From assembly GCA_023425905.1 (NCBI GenBank), contig JAFABT010000032.1, positions 1-6,089 of the forward strand: a stretch of DNA of 6,089 nucleotides. Reading direction: 5' to 3'. This stretch comes from Actinomycetes bacterium. Its GTDB lineage: Bacteria; Actinomycetota; Actinomycetes; Actinomycetales; Cellulomonadaceae. Below are positions 1 through 5,161 of this stretch, piece by piece. The notes beneath the pieces are model-generated. The model was not told where the DNA came from, ran no database searches, and saw only the letters and a program-made list of their open reading frames with translations. The position numbers and the translations under genes were made by a program. Position 1 is the stretch's first letter. The number at the start of each line of letters is the position of its first letter.

Positions 1-586
1 GCACGCCGCGGGCGTCCGCACCGTCGTCATGCTCACCGGCGACGCCCCGCTCGTCGCGGAGGCGATCGGCCGGGCCACGGGGATCGACGAGATCCGCGCC
101 GGGCTGCTGCCCGAGGACAAGCTCGACGCCGTCCGCGCGCTGCAGGCCCAGGGCCGCACGGTCGCGATGGTCGGCGACGGCGTCAACGACGCCCCGGCGC
201 TCGCGGTCGCGGACATCGGGGTCGCGATGGGCGCCGCCGGGTCGGCCGTCGCGGTCGAGACGGCGGACATCGCGCTCATGGGCGACGACCTGCTCGCGCT
301 GCCGGAGTCGATCGCGCTCGCCAAGCGGACCGTCCGCGTCATGCGGCAGAACATCGTCATCGCGCTCGCGACCGTCGCGGTGCTGCTCGCCGGGGTGTTC
401 GCGGGCGGGGTGACGATGGCCGTCGGGATGCTCGTCCACGAGGCCTCGGTCCTCGTCGTCATCGGCAACGCGATGCGGCTCATGCGCGCACGGCCGCGGG
501 CTGCCGCCGCGCCCCTCGGGGGGCGGGTCGCGGGGGCGTCGACGGCGCCGCACACCACCCGAGAAGCGGTGTCGCCGGGCCGCTGA
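1..586 (+). CDS. P1B-type heavy-metal ATPase, C-terminal part (5' truncated by window edge)
   Basis: This is the C-terminal end of a metal-exporting P-type ATPase of the inner membrane; it continues upstream of base 1 (frame of base 2). Visible parts are the end of the P domain, with VVMLTGD at about 20-43 and the Mg-binding hinge GDGVNDAP at 173-196, then TM7 (about 350-410) and TM8 (about 416-484). TM8 reads MLVHEASVLVVIGNAMRLM. In the P1B family TM8 helps set metal choice; the His-Glu pair (codons 437-442) resembles the HEGG/HEGS motif of P1B-4 and related Zn/Co/Cd pumps rather than copper pumps, but TM6 with its CPx motif lies outside the window, so the substrate stays open. The last ~35 residues are a low-complexity Ala/Arg/Pro tail. 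The gene ends 13 nt before the next ATPase gene, which is homologous along the P domain. The family call is firm; the specificity is inference. Confidence 0.93.
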   Translation, partial: HAAGVRTVVMLTGDAPLVAEAIGRATGIDEIRAGLLPEDKLDAVRALQAQGRTVAMVGDGVNDAPALAVADIGVAMGAAGSAVAVETADIALMGDDLLALPESIALAKRTVRVMRQNIVIALATVAVLLAGVFAGGVTMAVGMLVHEASVLVVIGNAMRLMRARPRAAAAPLGGRVAGASTAPHTTREAVSPGR

Positions 587-599
587 GGGCAGCCTGGCC

Positions 600-2525
600 T
601 TGCTGTACAAGGGCTCTGAACAGGCATATCAACGAGGTATGCGACGTGTCTTCGACGGCCTCCTGCGGTACCCGATGGTGCTCGCCACCCTGGGCACCGG
701 ACTCGTCGGCGCCCTCCTCGAGGTGGTGGACCAGCCCGTCGCGGCCCGCTGGGTGATCTCCGCGTTCGCGCTCGTCGTCGCGGTCATGCAGGCGCGCGGC
801 ATGGTCGACGACCTGCGCTCCGGCAGCTACGGGATCGACCTGCTCGCCGTCACGGCGATCGGCTCGACCGTCGCCGTCGGCGAGCACTGGGCCGCGCTCG
901 TCGTGTGCCTCATGCTCTCCGGTGGCGAGGCGCTCGAAGACTTCGCCGCCGGGCGCGCGCGACGCGAGCTCACCGGGCTCCTCGAGAATGCGCCCCGCAC
1001 CGCGCACCGCCTCGGCGCAGACGGGCGGATCACCGACGTCTCGGTCGACGACGTCGCGATCGGCGACCGGCTCCTCGTGCGTCCCTTCGAGCTCGTGCCC
1101 GTCGACGGCGTCCTCGAGTCGGCGAGCGCGAGCCTCGACGAGTCCTCGATCACCGGCGAGTCCCTCCCGGTGGCCGCCGGTCGCGGCGACGCCGTCCTCT
1201 CCGGGGCGGTCAACGGCCCGGAAGCGATCGAGATCCGGACCAGGGCGACGGCCGCCGACTCCCAGTACCAGCGCATCGTCGCCCTCGTCGCGGAGGCGCA
1301 GGAGTCGAAGGCCCCCGTCGTACGGCTCGCCGACCGCGTCGCGGTGCCGTTCACGATCGGGGCCCTCGCGCTCGCAGTCGGGGCGTGGCTCGTCTCGGGC
1401 GACCCGTCGCGCCTCGCCGAGGTGCTCGTCGTCGCGACGCCGTGCCCCCTCATCATTGCCGCGCCCGTCGCCTTCCTCGGCGGCATGTCGCGGGCCGCAC
1501 GCGCCGGGATCATCGTGAAGAGCAGCGGCACGCTCGAACAGCTCGCCCGGGTCCGCACCGTCGCATTCGACAAGACGGGGACCCTCACGCACGGGCGGCC
1601 CCGCGTCGTCGAGGTCCATGCTCCCGGCCGGGACGAGTTGGAGCTTCTCGCGCTCGTCGCCGCGGTCGAGCAGTACTCGAGCCACCCCCTCGCGGCCTCG
1701 ATCGTCGCGAAGGCGCACGAGGACGGCGTCGACGTCCCCGCGGCGAGCGACGTCGCCGAGGTCCCCGCGCACGGTGTCCGGGCCGTCGTCGAGTGGCACG
1801 ACGTCGTCGTCGGCAGCGCGCACTTCGTCGTCGGGGAGACGGGCGAGCCCGTCGCTGAGACCCCCGACTGGGCGACCGCCGTCCACGTCGCCGTTGACGG
1901 CGCATACGCCGGGTACCTCGCGCTCGCGGACGAGGTGCGCACCGAGTCGATCGCGACGATCGCCGCCCTCCACCGCGCCGGAGTCCGGACGACGGTCATG
2001 CTCACGGGTGACGGCGAGGGAGTCGCGCGGCACATCGCCGGCGAGCTCGGAATCGACGACGTGCGCGCCGCCCTGCTGCCCGAGGGCAAGGTCGAGGCGG
2101 TGCGGGGTGCCGCTGACCGGCCGGTGATGATGGTCGGGGACGGCGTGAACGACGCGCCGGTGCTCGCGGTCGCGGACGTCGGCGTCGCCATGGGGGCGCG
2201 CGGGTCGAGCGCGGCGAGCGAGTCGGCCGACGTCGTCATCATGGTCGACGACGTCGCGCGCGCCGCGCGGGCCGTCCACATCGGGCAGCGGACGATGCGC
2301 GTCGCGTGGCAGGCCATCGGGATCGGCGTCGCCATGTCCGTCGGGCTCATGCTCGTAGCGGCGGGCGGCTCGCTGCCCGCGCTCGCGGGGGCGTGGCTGC
2401 AGGAGGCGGTCGACCTCGCGTGCATCCTGTGGGCGCTGCTCGCGATGCGACCGGGACGGGCCGAGCGGCGGGCGGCGGACCGCCTCGCGGTCGGGGGCAG
2501 AGAGCTCGTCGCGCAGCGGGGCTAG
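600..2525 (+). CDS. P1B-type metal-exporting ATPase, P1B-5-like (TPCPL / QEAVD)
   Basis: This is a complete heavy-metal P-type ATPase with no N-terminal HMA or His-rich metal-binding domain. Residues counted from the TTG at 600: four TM helices (about 21-43, 51-66, 77-94, 96-112); actuator loop TGES at 185-188; TM5 at about 248-268; TM6 carrying TPCPL at 280-284 in place of the usual CPC/SPC; phosphorylation site DKTGT with Asp324; SHPL with His362, the P1B marker; hinge GDGVNDAP at 513-520; TM7 and TM8 at the C-end, with QEAVD at 601-605. TPCP in TM6 plus QExxD in TM8 is, from recalled literature, the P1B-5 signature (S. meliloti Nia, linked to Ni and Fe), but the C-terminal hemerythrin domain of some members is absent. 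Ni/Fe(II) efflux is therefore inferred. The start is uncertain: TTG 600 has GAGGG about 10 nt upstream, whereas ATG 639 starts closer to TM1 and could be leaderless. It lies 13 nt after another P1B ATPase and 9 nt before a Crp/Fnr regulator. Confidence 0.93.
   Translation: MLYKGSEQAYQRGMRRVFDGLLRYPMVLATLGTGLVGALLEVVDQPVAARWVISAFALVVAVMQARGMVDDLRSGSYGIDLLAVTAIGSTVAVGEHWAALVVCLMLSGGEALEDFAAGRARRELTGLLENAPRTAHRLGADGRITDVSVDDVAIGDRLLVRPFELVPVDGVLESASASLDESSITGESLPVAAGRGDAVLSGAVNGPEAIEIRTRATAADSQYQRIVALVAEAQESKAPVVRLADRVAVPFTIGALALAVGAWLVSGDPSRLAEVLVVATPCPLIIAAPVAFLGGMSRAARAGIIVKSSGTLEQLARVRTVAFDKTGTLTHGRPRVVEVHAPGRDELELLALVAAVEQYSSHPLAASIVAKAHEDGVDVPAASDVAEVPAHGVRAVVEWHDVVVGSAHFVVGETGEPVAETPDWATAVHVAVDGAYAGYLALADEVRTESIATIAALHRAGVRTTVMLTGDGEGVARHIAGELGIDDVRAALLPEGKVEAVRGAADRPVMMVGDGVNDAPVLAVADVGVAMGARGSSAASESADVVIMVDDVARAARAVHIGQRTMRVAWQAIGIGVAMSVGLMLVAAGGSLPALAGAWLQEAVDLACILWALLAMRPGRAERRAADRLAVGGRELVAQRG
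624..642. promoter_or_regulatory. Short inverted repeat at the alternative start of the second ATPase
   Basis: GCATA (624-628) and TATGC (638-642) are complementary 5-bp arms around a 9-nt AT-richer centre that includes ATCAA (628-632), one half of an FNR-type box. No matching TTGAT half is present at the correct spacing. The site overlaps the ATG at 639. If translation starts at 639, it could be an operator, and TATCAA (627-632) could serve as a poor -10. The arms are short enough to be chance. Confidence 0.25.
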
Positions 2526-2528
2526 CCT
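2523..2528 (+). promoter_or_regulatory. Putative -10 for a leaderless crp/fnr transcript
   Basis: TAGCCT matches the actinobacterial -10 pattern TAnnnT, and its last base lies 6 nt before the ATG at 2535, so the transcript would begin at or next to the start codon. There is no good Shine-Dalgarno sequence ahead of this ATG. The first three bases are also the stop codon of the upstream ATPase gene. No convincing -35 is seen at 16-19 nt. The PadR gene in this window has the near-identical TAGGCT at the same kind of distance. Confidence 0.4.
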
Positions 2529-2534
2529 CGAGTC

Positions 2535-3212
2535 ATGTCTCAGCCGCCGCTCTGCGTCTCCCGCGTGCCGATCTTCGCGGGGCTCGCTGCAGGGGAGCAG
2601 CGCGAGGTGCACGACGTCGCGCGGCCTCGGCAGGTGCCGGACGGCGACGTCGTCTACGCCGAGGGCGGGCCGACGGCGAGCCTCCTCGTCGTCAACACCG
2701 GGCGATTGCGACTGAGCAGGTCGACGAGCGACGGGGCCGAGCAGCTGCTGCGCGTGCTCGGGCCCGGGGACTTCGTCGGTGTCGAGTCGTTCCTCACGGG
2801 CGCCCACCCGGGGCACACCGCGACGGCGATGGGCGAGACACTGCTGTGCGAGTTCCGGCACGAGGACCTCGGCGGCCTGCTGCGCACCTATCCGGAGATC
2901 GGCGCCGCGATGCTCGCGACGCTTGCGGAGCAGCTGTCGCGGACCGAGGAGCGGCTCACGGCGCAGGCCTTGGAACCGGTCGAGCGCCGCGTCGTGGGGT
3001 ACCTGCTCGACCTGCCGGCCCGACCGCACGAGCGGGGCCTGCTGCTCGAGCTGCCGCTCACGAAGAAGGACGTCGCGTCGTACCTCGGCACGACGCCGGA
3101 GTCGCTGTCGCGGTCGCTGCGGGCCCTCGCCGACGCGGGCGTCATCGAGACGGTAGGCGCGCGCGGCATCGTCGTCCGCGACGCCGCAGCCCTCACCACC
3201 CTCCTCACCTAG
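2535..3212 (+). CDS. Crp/Fnr-family transcriptional regulator, FNR-type recognition helix, two cysteines
   Basis: A 225-aa DNA-binding regulator. The N-terminal cyclic-nucleotide-binding-like beta-barrel covers about residues 12-115 (VPIFAGL start, GPGDFVGVESFLTG at 76-89), followed by a long dimerisation helix (about 115-150) and a winged helix-turn-helix (about 170-215). In the recognition helix, PESLSRSLRAL has E-x-x-S-R spaced as in E. coli FNR (Glu209, Ser212, Arg213), which predicts TTGA-type half-sites rather than CRP sites. The barrel lacks the R-x-[ST] cAMP-binding signature, so cAMP is unlikely. There are only two Cys, at 7 and 105; FNR's four-Cys cluster is missing, but the pair recalls lactobacillus FLP, where an N-terminal and an internal Cys form a redox disulfide. 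It starts 9 nt after the ATPase stop. It probably regulates the two metal ATPases; the signal (redox or metal) is inference. Confidence 0.92.
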   Translation: MSQPPLCVSRVPIFAGLAAGEQREVHDVARPRQVPDGDVVYAEGGPTASLLVVNTGRLRLSRSTSDGAEQLLRVLGPGDFVGVESFLTGAHPGHTATAMGETLLCEFRHEDLGGLLRTYPEIGAAMLATLAEQLSRTEERLTAQALEPVERRVVGYLLDLPARPHERGLLLELPLTKKDVASYLGTTPESLSRSLRALADAGVIETVGARGIVVRDAAALTTLLT

Positions 3213-3238
3213 CCCCCCGTCGCCGCCCTGCCGCCGCC

Positions 3239-3280
3239 GCCGAGACCGCGGGTCCGGCAGCCGACCCCGCAGGTCCCGCC
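3239..3280. repeat. Two degenerate 21-bp repeat units (first part of intergenic array 1)
   Basis: Adjacent 21-bp units at 3239-3259 and 3260-3280 share GCCGA, a central CGCGGGT or CGCAGGT, and a CC-rich end. They match the consensus of the units at 3384-3488 and lie 27 nt after the regulator stop codon, before a large stem-loop. Confidence 0.55.
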
Positions 3281-3308
3281 GCTGCCATTTCGGACTCGCC
3301 GCCGAACC

Positions 3309-3364
3309 CGCTGCCCTGTGCCGAACGTGCTGGTCTCAACCAGCGCCCTCGGCACAGGGCAGCG
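3309..3364 (+). terminator. 56-nt near-perfect stem-loop downstream of the crp/fnr gene
   Basis: The outer arms are 16 bp and perfect: 3309-3324 (CGCTGCCCTGTGCCGA) and 3349-3364 (TCGGCACAGGGCAGCG). A 2x2 mismatch (AC/CC) follows, then an inner 8-bp stem, 3327-3334 with 3339-3346 (one G-U), closed by the tetraloop CTCA at 3335-3338. That makes 24 paired positions. No T-run follows, which is common for actinobacterial terminators. Position 97 nt after the stop codon and before the PadR promoter fits a terminator. A mobile palindromic element or a structured RNA is the alternative, since the stem is much longer and cleaner than an ordinary terminator. Confidence 0.6.
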
Positions 3365-3394
3365 CGCTCGACGGCGGGCACCCGCCGAGCGCGC
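3362..3394 (+). terminator. Second stem-loop abutting the 56-nt hairpin
   Basis: GCGCGCT (3362-3368) pairs with AGCGCGC (3388-3394). After a 3-nt bulge, CGGCGGG (3372-3378) faces CCCGCCG (3381-3387) across CA; sterically about 6 bp with a 4-nt loop. It overlaps the last bases of the previous hairpin, so the two could be tandem terminators or exclusive folds. It also overlaps the first unit of the tandem array. Confidence 0.4.
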
Positions 3395-3509
3395 GGGTGC
3401 GGCCGCCGAGGGCGCGGGTTCCGTTGCCGAGAACGCGGGTCTCGCCGCCGAGGGCGCGGGTTCCGTTGCTGAGCGCGCGGGTTTCGTCGCCTCGGGCGGG
3501 GCCAGCGAG
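3384..3509. repeat. Imperfect 21-bp tandem array (main part of intergenic array 1)
   Basis: Five units start at 3384, 3405, 3426, 3447 and 3468; a degenerate sixth starts at 3489. The pattern is GCCGAG-NN-CGCGGGT-NN-CG-NN. The second and fourth units are identical. Because 21 is a multiple of three, open frames run through it as seven-residue repeats (for example AEGAGSV), but there is no start with a ribosome site and no protein-like composition, so it is treated as non-coding. It fills the space between the stem-loops and the PadR promoter. Confidence 0.8.
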
Positions 3510-3521
3510 TCATCGCCCTTA

Positions 3522-3550
3522 CCCACTACTTGTCATTGCCGAGTAGTGGG
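3522..3550. promoter_or_regulatory. Probable PadR operator, 9-bp-arm palindrome
   Basis: CCCACTACT (3522-3530) and AGTAGTGGG (3542-3550) are exact inverted copies around an 11-nt centre. The dyad covers the -35 and most of the spacer of the predicted padR promoter, so a bound dimer would block RNA polymerase. PadR proteins commonly autoregulate at such upstream dyads. That this PadR is the ligand is inferred from position. Confidence 0.65.
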
Positions 3551-3558
3551 CCTAGGCT
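3530..3558 (+). promoter_or_regulatory. padR promoter, giving a leaderless mRNA from GTG 3566
   Basis: -35 TTGTCA (3530-3535), a 17-nt spacer, and -10 TAGGCT (3553-3558). Transcription would start about 7 nt later, at 3565-3566, exactly at the GTG start codon. No Shine-Dalgarno sequence precedes that GTG, consistent with leaderless translation. It is embedded in the palindrome at 3522-3550. Confidence 0.6.
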
Positions 3559-3565
3559 TCTTCTC

Positions 3566-3949
3566 GTGACCCCGCACCCGCCTCCCCGTGACCCGCAGAT
3601 GCTCAAGGGCATCCTCCCGGTGCTCGTCCTCGCGCTGCTCACGGAGCGCGAGTCCTACGGCTACGAGCTGGTGACCCGGCTGCAGGCCGACGGCCTCGAG
3701 GACATCGCCGCCGGCACCGTCTACCCCGTGCTCGCCCGGCTCGAGCGGGAGGGTCACATCAATTCCCGCCTCGTCGCCTCGTCGTCCGGGCCCGCGCGCA
3801 AGTACTACGTGCCGTCCGCCACTGGCGACGCGCAGCTCGCCCAGGGCGCCGAGGGGTGGCGCACGCTCGCCCGCACCGTCGAGGCAGTCCTCGGGCGGGT
3901 CGACCGCGCCCGCACCGCACCACCCGCACCGACGGAGGAGTCCGCATGA
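3566..3949 (+). CDS. PadR-family transcriptional repressor
   Basis: A 127-aa winged-helix regulator. From GTG 3566: DPQMLKGILPVLVLALL (about 9-25) is the typical first helix, YGYEL at 31-35, the recognition and wing region GTVYPVLARLEREGHI at 50-65, then GPARKYYVPSATGDAQL at 75-91, matching the PadR G-x-x-RKYY-x-x-T-x-x-G wing motif. A C-terminal helix of about 90-115 would dimerise. The start at GTG 3566 is preferred over ATG 3599 because the DPQ-MLKG stretch is usually part of these proteins, and over TTG 3530 because that lies in the -35. The stop overlaps the next gene's ATG (ATGA), so the partner membrane protein is translationally coupled. It likely represses its own operon through the palindrome at 3522-3550. 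The inducing ligand is unknown. Confidence 0.9.
   Translation: MTPHPPPRDPQMLKGILPVLVLALLTERESYGYELVTRLQADGLEDIAAGTVYPVLARLEREGHINSRLVASSSGPARKYYVPSATGDAQLAQGAEGWRTLARTVEAVLGRVDRARTAPPAPTEESA
3934..3940 (+). promoter_or_regulatory. Strong ribosome binding site for the PadR-partner gene
   Basis: GGAGGAG lies 5 nt before ATG 3946 and inside the padR coding end. It fixes the start of the downstream gene at 3946, although the frame stays open further upstream. Confidence 0.8.
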
Positions 3950-4491
3950 CCACGACGACAACCGCGCCCCCCGTGCGCCGCCTCCCGGCGCGCGATCGGA
4001 TCCGCATCGAGCGCTACCTGCTCGGCTTCAGCTGGCACATGCAGGACTACCCCCACAAGGAGTACAAGCAGATCAAGGCCGAGTTGCGCTCGAGTCTGCG
4101 GGCGGCGGCGCTCGACGTCGGCATCGACCGGGCGGTCGCGGACCTGGGCAGCCCGCACGTGCTCGCCGACCAGTACATCGCCGGGCTCGGGCGCAAGTTG
4201 CCGCGATGGAACACCGGCATCACGATCGCCGGCCTCGCGGTGTCGATGCTCGTCTACCTCGCGCTCGCGTACACCGTCGGCGCGATCGACACCCTTGAGG
4301 CGAAGGGCGGCGGCGAGATCGAGCTGTCCGTGTTCGGGGTCGAGACGGTCGCCCACTTCTCAGGCGACGCGATCTGGGTGCAGGCCAGGCCCACGTGGCT
4401 CGCGCTCGCGATCTACGGAGGTGTAGGCCTGGTCGCGTTCCTCGTGGGTGCCCGCGTCTGGCGCCTCCTCACGCGGCCCTCCACCACCTGA
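3946..4491 (+). CDS. PadR-associated membrane protein, DUF1700/HAAS-like N-terminus, two TM helices
   Basis: A 181-aa protein, start set by GGAGGAG and the ATGA overlap with padR. Residues about 16-80 are a helical soluble region: IERYLLGFSWHMQDYPHKEYKQIKAEL, then a segment ending DLGSPHVLADQYIAGL. The x-x-E-Y-x-x-I-x-x-E-L helix followed by LG-[SD]-P-x-x-LA-x-x-Y is the pattern of DUF1700/HAAS domains, which habitually sit beside PadR genes. TM1 is about 91-113; a 37-residue loop follows, then TM2 about 151-170, with a short Arg-rich tail. The biochemical role is not known; the usual suggestion is a membrane-linked partner that modulates or is controlled by the PadR regulator. Most DUF1700 proteins carry a longer or different C-terminal membrane part, so this one is a compact version. 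Family assignment by pattern only. Confidence 0.82.
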   Translation: MTTTTTAPPVRRLPARDRIRIERYLLGFSWHMQDYPHKEYKQIKAELRSSLRAAALDVGIDRAVADLGSPHVLADQYIAGLGRKLPRWNTGITIAGLAVSMLVYLALAYTVGAIDTLEAKGGGEIELSVFGVETVAHFSGDAIWVQARPTWLALAIYGGVGLVAFLVGARVWRLLTRPSTT

Positions 4492-4506
4492 CCGCGTCAC
4501 CTCGCC

Positions 4507-4675
4507 CTGCGCGCGGGCTCCGCCAGCGAGCGCGCGGGTTCCGCCGCCCGAGCGCGCGGGGCCCGACCGCGAGAGCGCGGGTCCTGTCACCGAGCACGCG
4601 GGTCCCGACGGCGAGCACGCGGGTCCCGACGGCGAGCACGCGGGGCCCGACCGCGAGAGCGCGGGATTGGTCCGC
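4507..4675. repeat. 21-bp tandem array between convergent genes (intergenic array 2)
   Basis: Units begin with GAG: 4528-4549 (22 bp), then 21-bp units at 4550, 4571, 4592, 4613, 4634 and 4655, with a degenerate unit at about 4507-4527. The 4592 and 4613 units are identical. The pattern is GAG-NN-CGCGGG-[GT]-CCCGAC-NGC, the same core and orientation as the array at 3384-3509. It occupies nearly all of the 205 nt between the PadR-partner stop and the arsR stop. The array also contains short self-complementary stretches (CGCGG...CCGCG), so it could add to termination from both sides. One unit is 22 bp, which breaks any reading frame and supports a non-coding role. Confidence 0.85.
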
Positions 4676-4679
4676 GACG

Positions 4680-4697
4680 ACCGCGCCGGGGCGCGGT
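4680..4697 (-). terminator. GC hairpin at the arsR 3' end
   Basis: ACCGCGC (4680-4686) and GCGCGGT (4691-4697) are 7-bp complementary arms with a 4-nt loop, overlapping the arsR stop codon. No T-run follows on either strand. It could end arsR transcription and, being symmetric, also reads arriving from the PadR operon. Confidence 0.45.
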
Positions 4698-5089
4698 TAC
4701 GGGTGGTGCGACGTGGGCGTGAGGTGTGGCGCGAGGTGCCCGACGAGGTCGCGGAGCGCGCCCGGCACGACGGCGTAGTGTGCCCAGACGCCGCGCTTCT
4801 CCCGGGTGAGGAACCCCGCCTCGGTGAGCACCTTGAGATGGTGCGACACCGTGGGCTGACTCAGGCCGACGGGCTCGGTGAGGTCGCACACGCACGCGTC
4901 GCCGCCCTCGTGCGCGGCGATGAGCGCGAGCAGCCGGAGCCGGGTCGGGTCGGCGAGCGCTTTGAGGGTGCGGGAGGCGGCGTCGGCCTCAGAAGCGGTG
5001 AGGGTTGCGGTGGGGGTGGGTCCGCAGCAGGCCGCAGGTGCAGGTGCGGTGGCAGTGACTGCGGGCGGTGCAGCCGTCTCGGGGGACAT
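4697..5089 (-). CDS. arsR: ArsR-family As(III)-responsive repressor
   Basis: A 130-aa ArsR/SmtB winged-helix repressor. Residues about 36-115 form the domain: TLKALADPTRLRLLALI at 41-57, the metal-loop CVCDL at 66-70, recognition helix SQPTVSHHLKVL at 77-88, and the wing REKRGVWAHYAV at 96-107. Thiols available for As(III) are Cys21-Cys22 in the flexible N-terminus and Cys66 and Cys68 in CVCDL. E. coli ArsR uses three Cys of CVCDLC; the third is Thr here, while the N-terminal pair recalls Corynebacterium glutamicum ArsR, which uses an N-terminal CC with a core Cys. Start at 5089: the codon leads into a Pro/Ala-rich tail that contains the CC pair, so a shorter start would lose it. Divergent from arsM, with three dyads between them. 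Autorepression and arsM repression, lifted by As(III) or Sb(III), are expected. Confidence 0.93.
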   Translation of the reverse strand: MSPETAAPPAVTATAPAPAACCGPTPTATLTASEADAASRTLKALADPTRLRLLALIAAHEGGDACVCDLTEPVGLSQPTVSHHLKVLTEAGFLTREKRGVWAHYAVVPGALRDLVGHLAPHLTPTSHHP

Positions 5090-5104
5090 GAGCCCATCGT
5101 CGCT

Positions 5105-5133
5105 CAGATATCTACGGATGTCGATATTGACAG
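5105..5133 (-). promoter_or_regulatory. Putative arsR promoter
   Basis: On the minus strand: -35 CTGTCA (plus-strand 5128-5133), a 17-nt spacer, and -10 TATCTG (plus-strand 5105-5110). The -35 lies in dyad 2 and the spacer is mostly dyad 1, so ArsR binding would occlude it. The -35 overlaps that of arsM on the other strand. The hexamers are imperfect. Confidence 0.45.
5110..5125. promoter_or_regulatory. ArsR box 1 (imperfect)
   Basis: ATCTACGGATGTCGAT: a 16-bp copy of the dyad ATCGACA-NN-TGTCGAT with a perfect right half and a degenerate left half. It abuts box 2 with no gap and lies inside the arsR promoter. Confidence 0.55.
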
Positions 5134-5141
5134 TTGTCGAT
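5126..5141. promoter_or_regulatory. ArsR box 2
   Basis: ATTGACAGTTGTCGAT: two 7-bp half-sites with a 2-bp centre and one mismatch between arms. It contains the arsM -35 (TTGACA) and the arsR -35, so one bound dimer could silence both genes. Confidence 0.75.
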
Positions 5142-5156
5142 GGCCGGGTGCAGAGT
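5127..5156 (+). promoter_or_regulatory. arsM promoter
   Basis: A consensus -35 TTGACA at 5127-5132, an 18-nt spacer and a weak -10 CAGAGT at 5151-5156. The predicted start is at about 5162-5164, at the edge of box 3. The perfect -35 is the strongest promoter hexamer in the window. Confidence 0.6.
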
Positions 5157-5161
5157 CAGGC

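Noticed and set aside
619..632. Full FNR box upstream of the second ATPase
   Set aside because: Only the ATCAA half (628-632) is present; the expected partner at 619-623 reads AACAG.
480..3029. 849-codon open frame on the minus strand
   Set aside because: It lies antisense to the second ATPase and the Crp/Fnr gene, which have clear motifs. Its product is Arg/Asp/Gly-rich with no domain; GC-rich antisense frames stay open by codon bias.
3205..3569. Short open frames through array 1 on both strands, giving Arg/Pro or Ala/Glu/Gly heptad-like peptides
   Set aside because: They lack start signals, vary in frame relative to the neighbouring array copies (one 21/22-bp change shifts frame) and cover the padR promoter.
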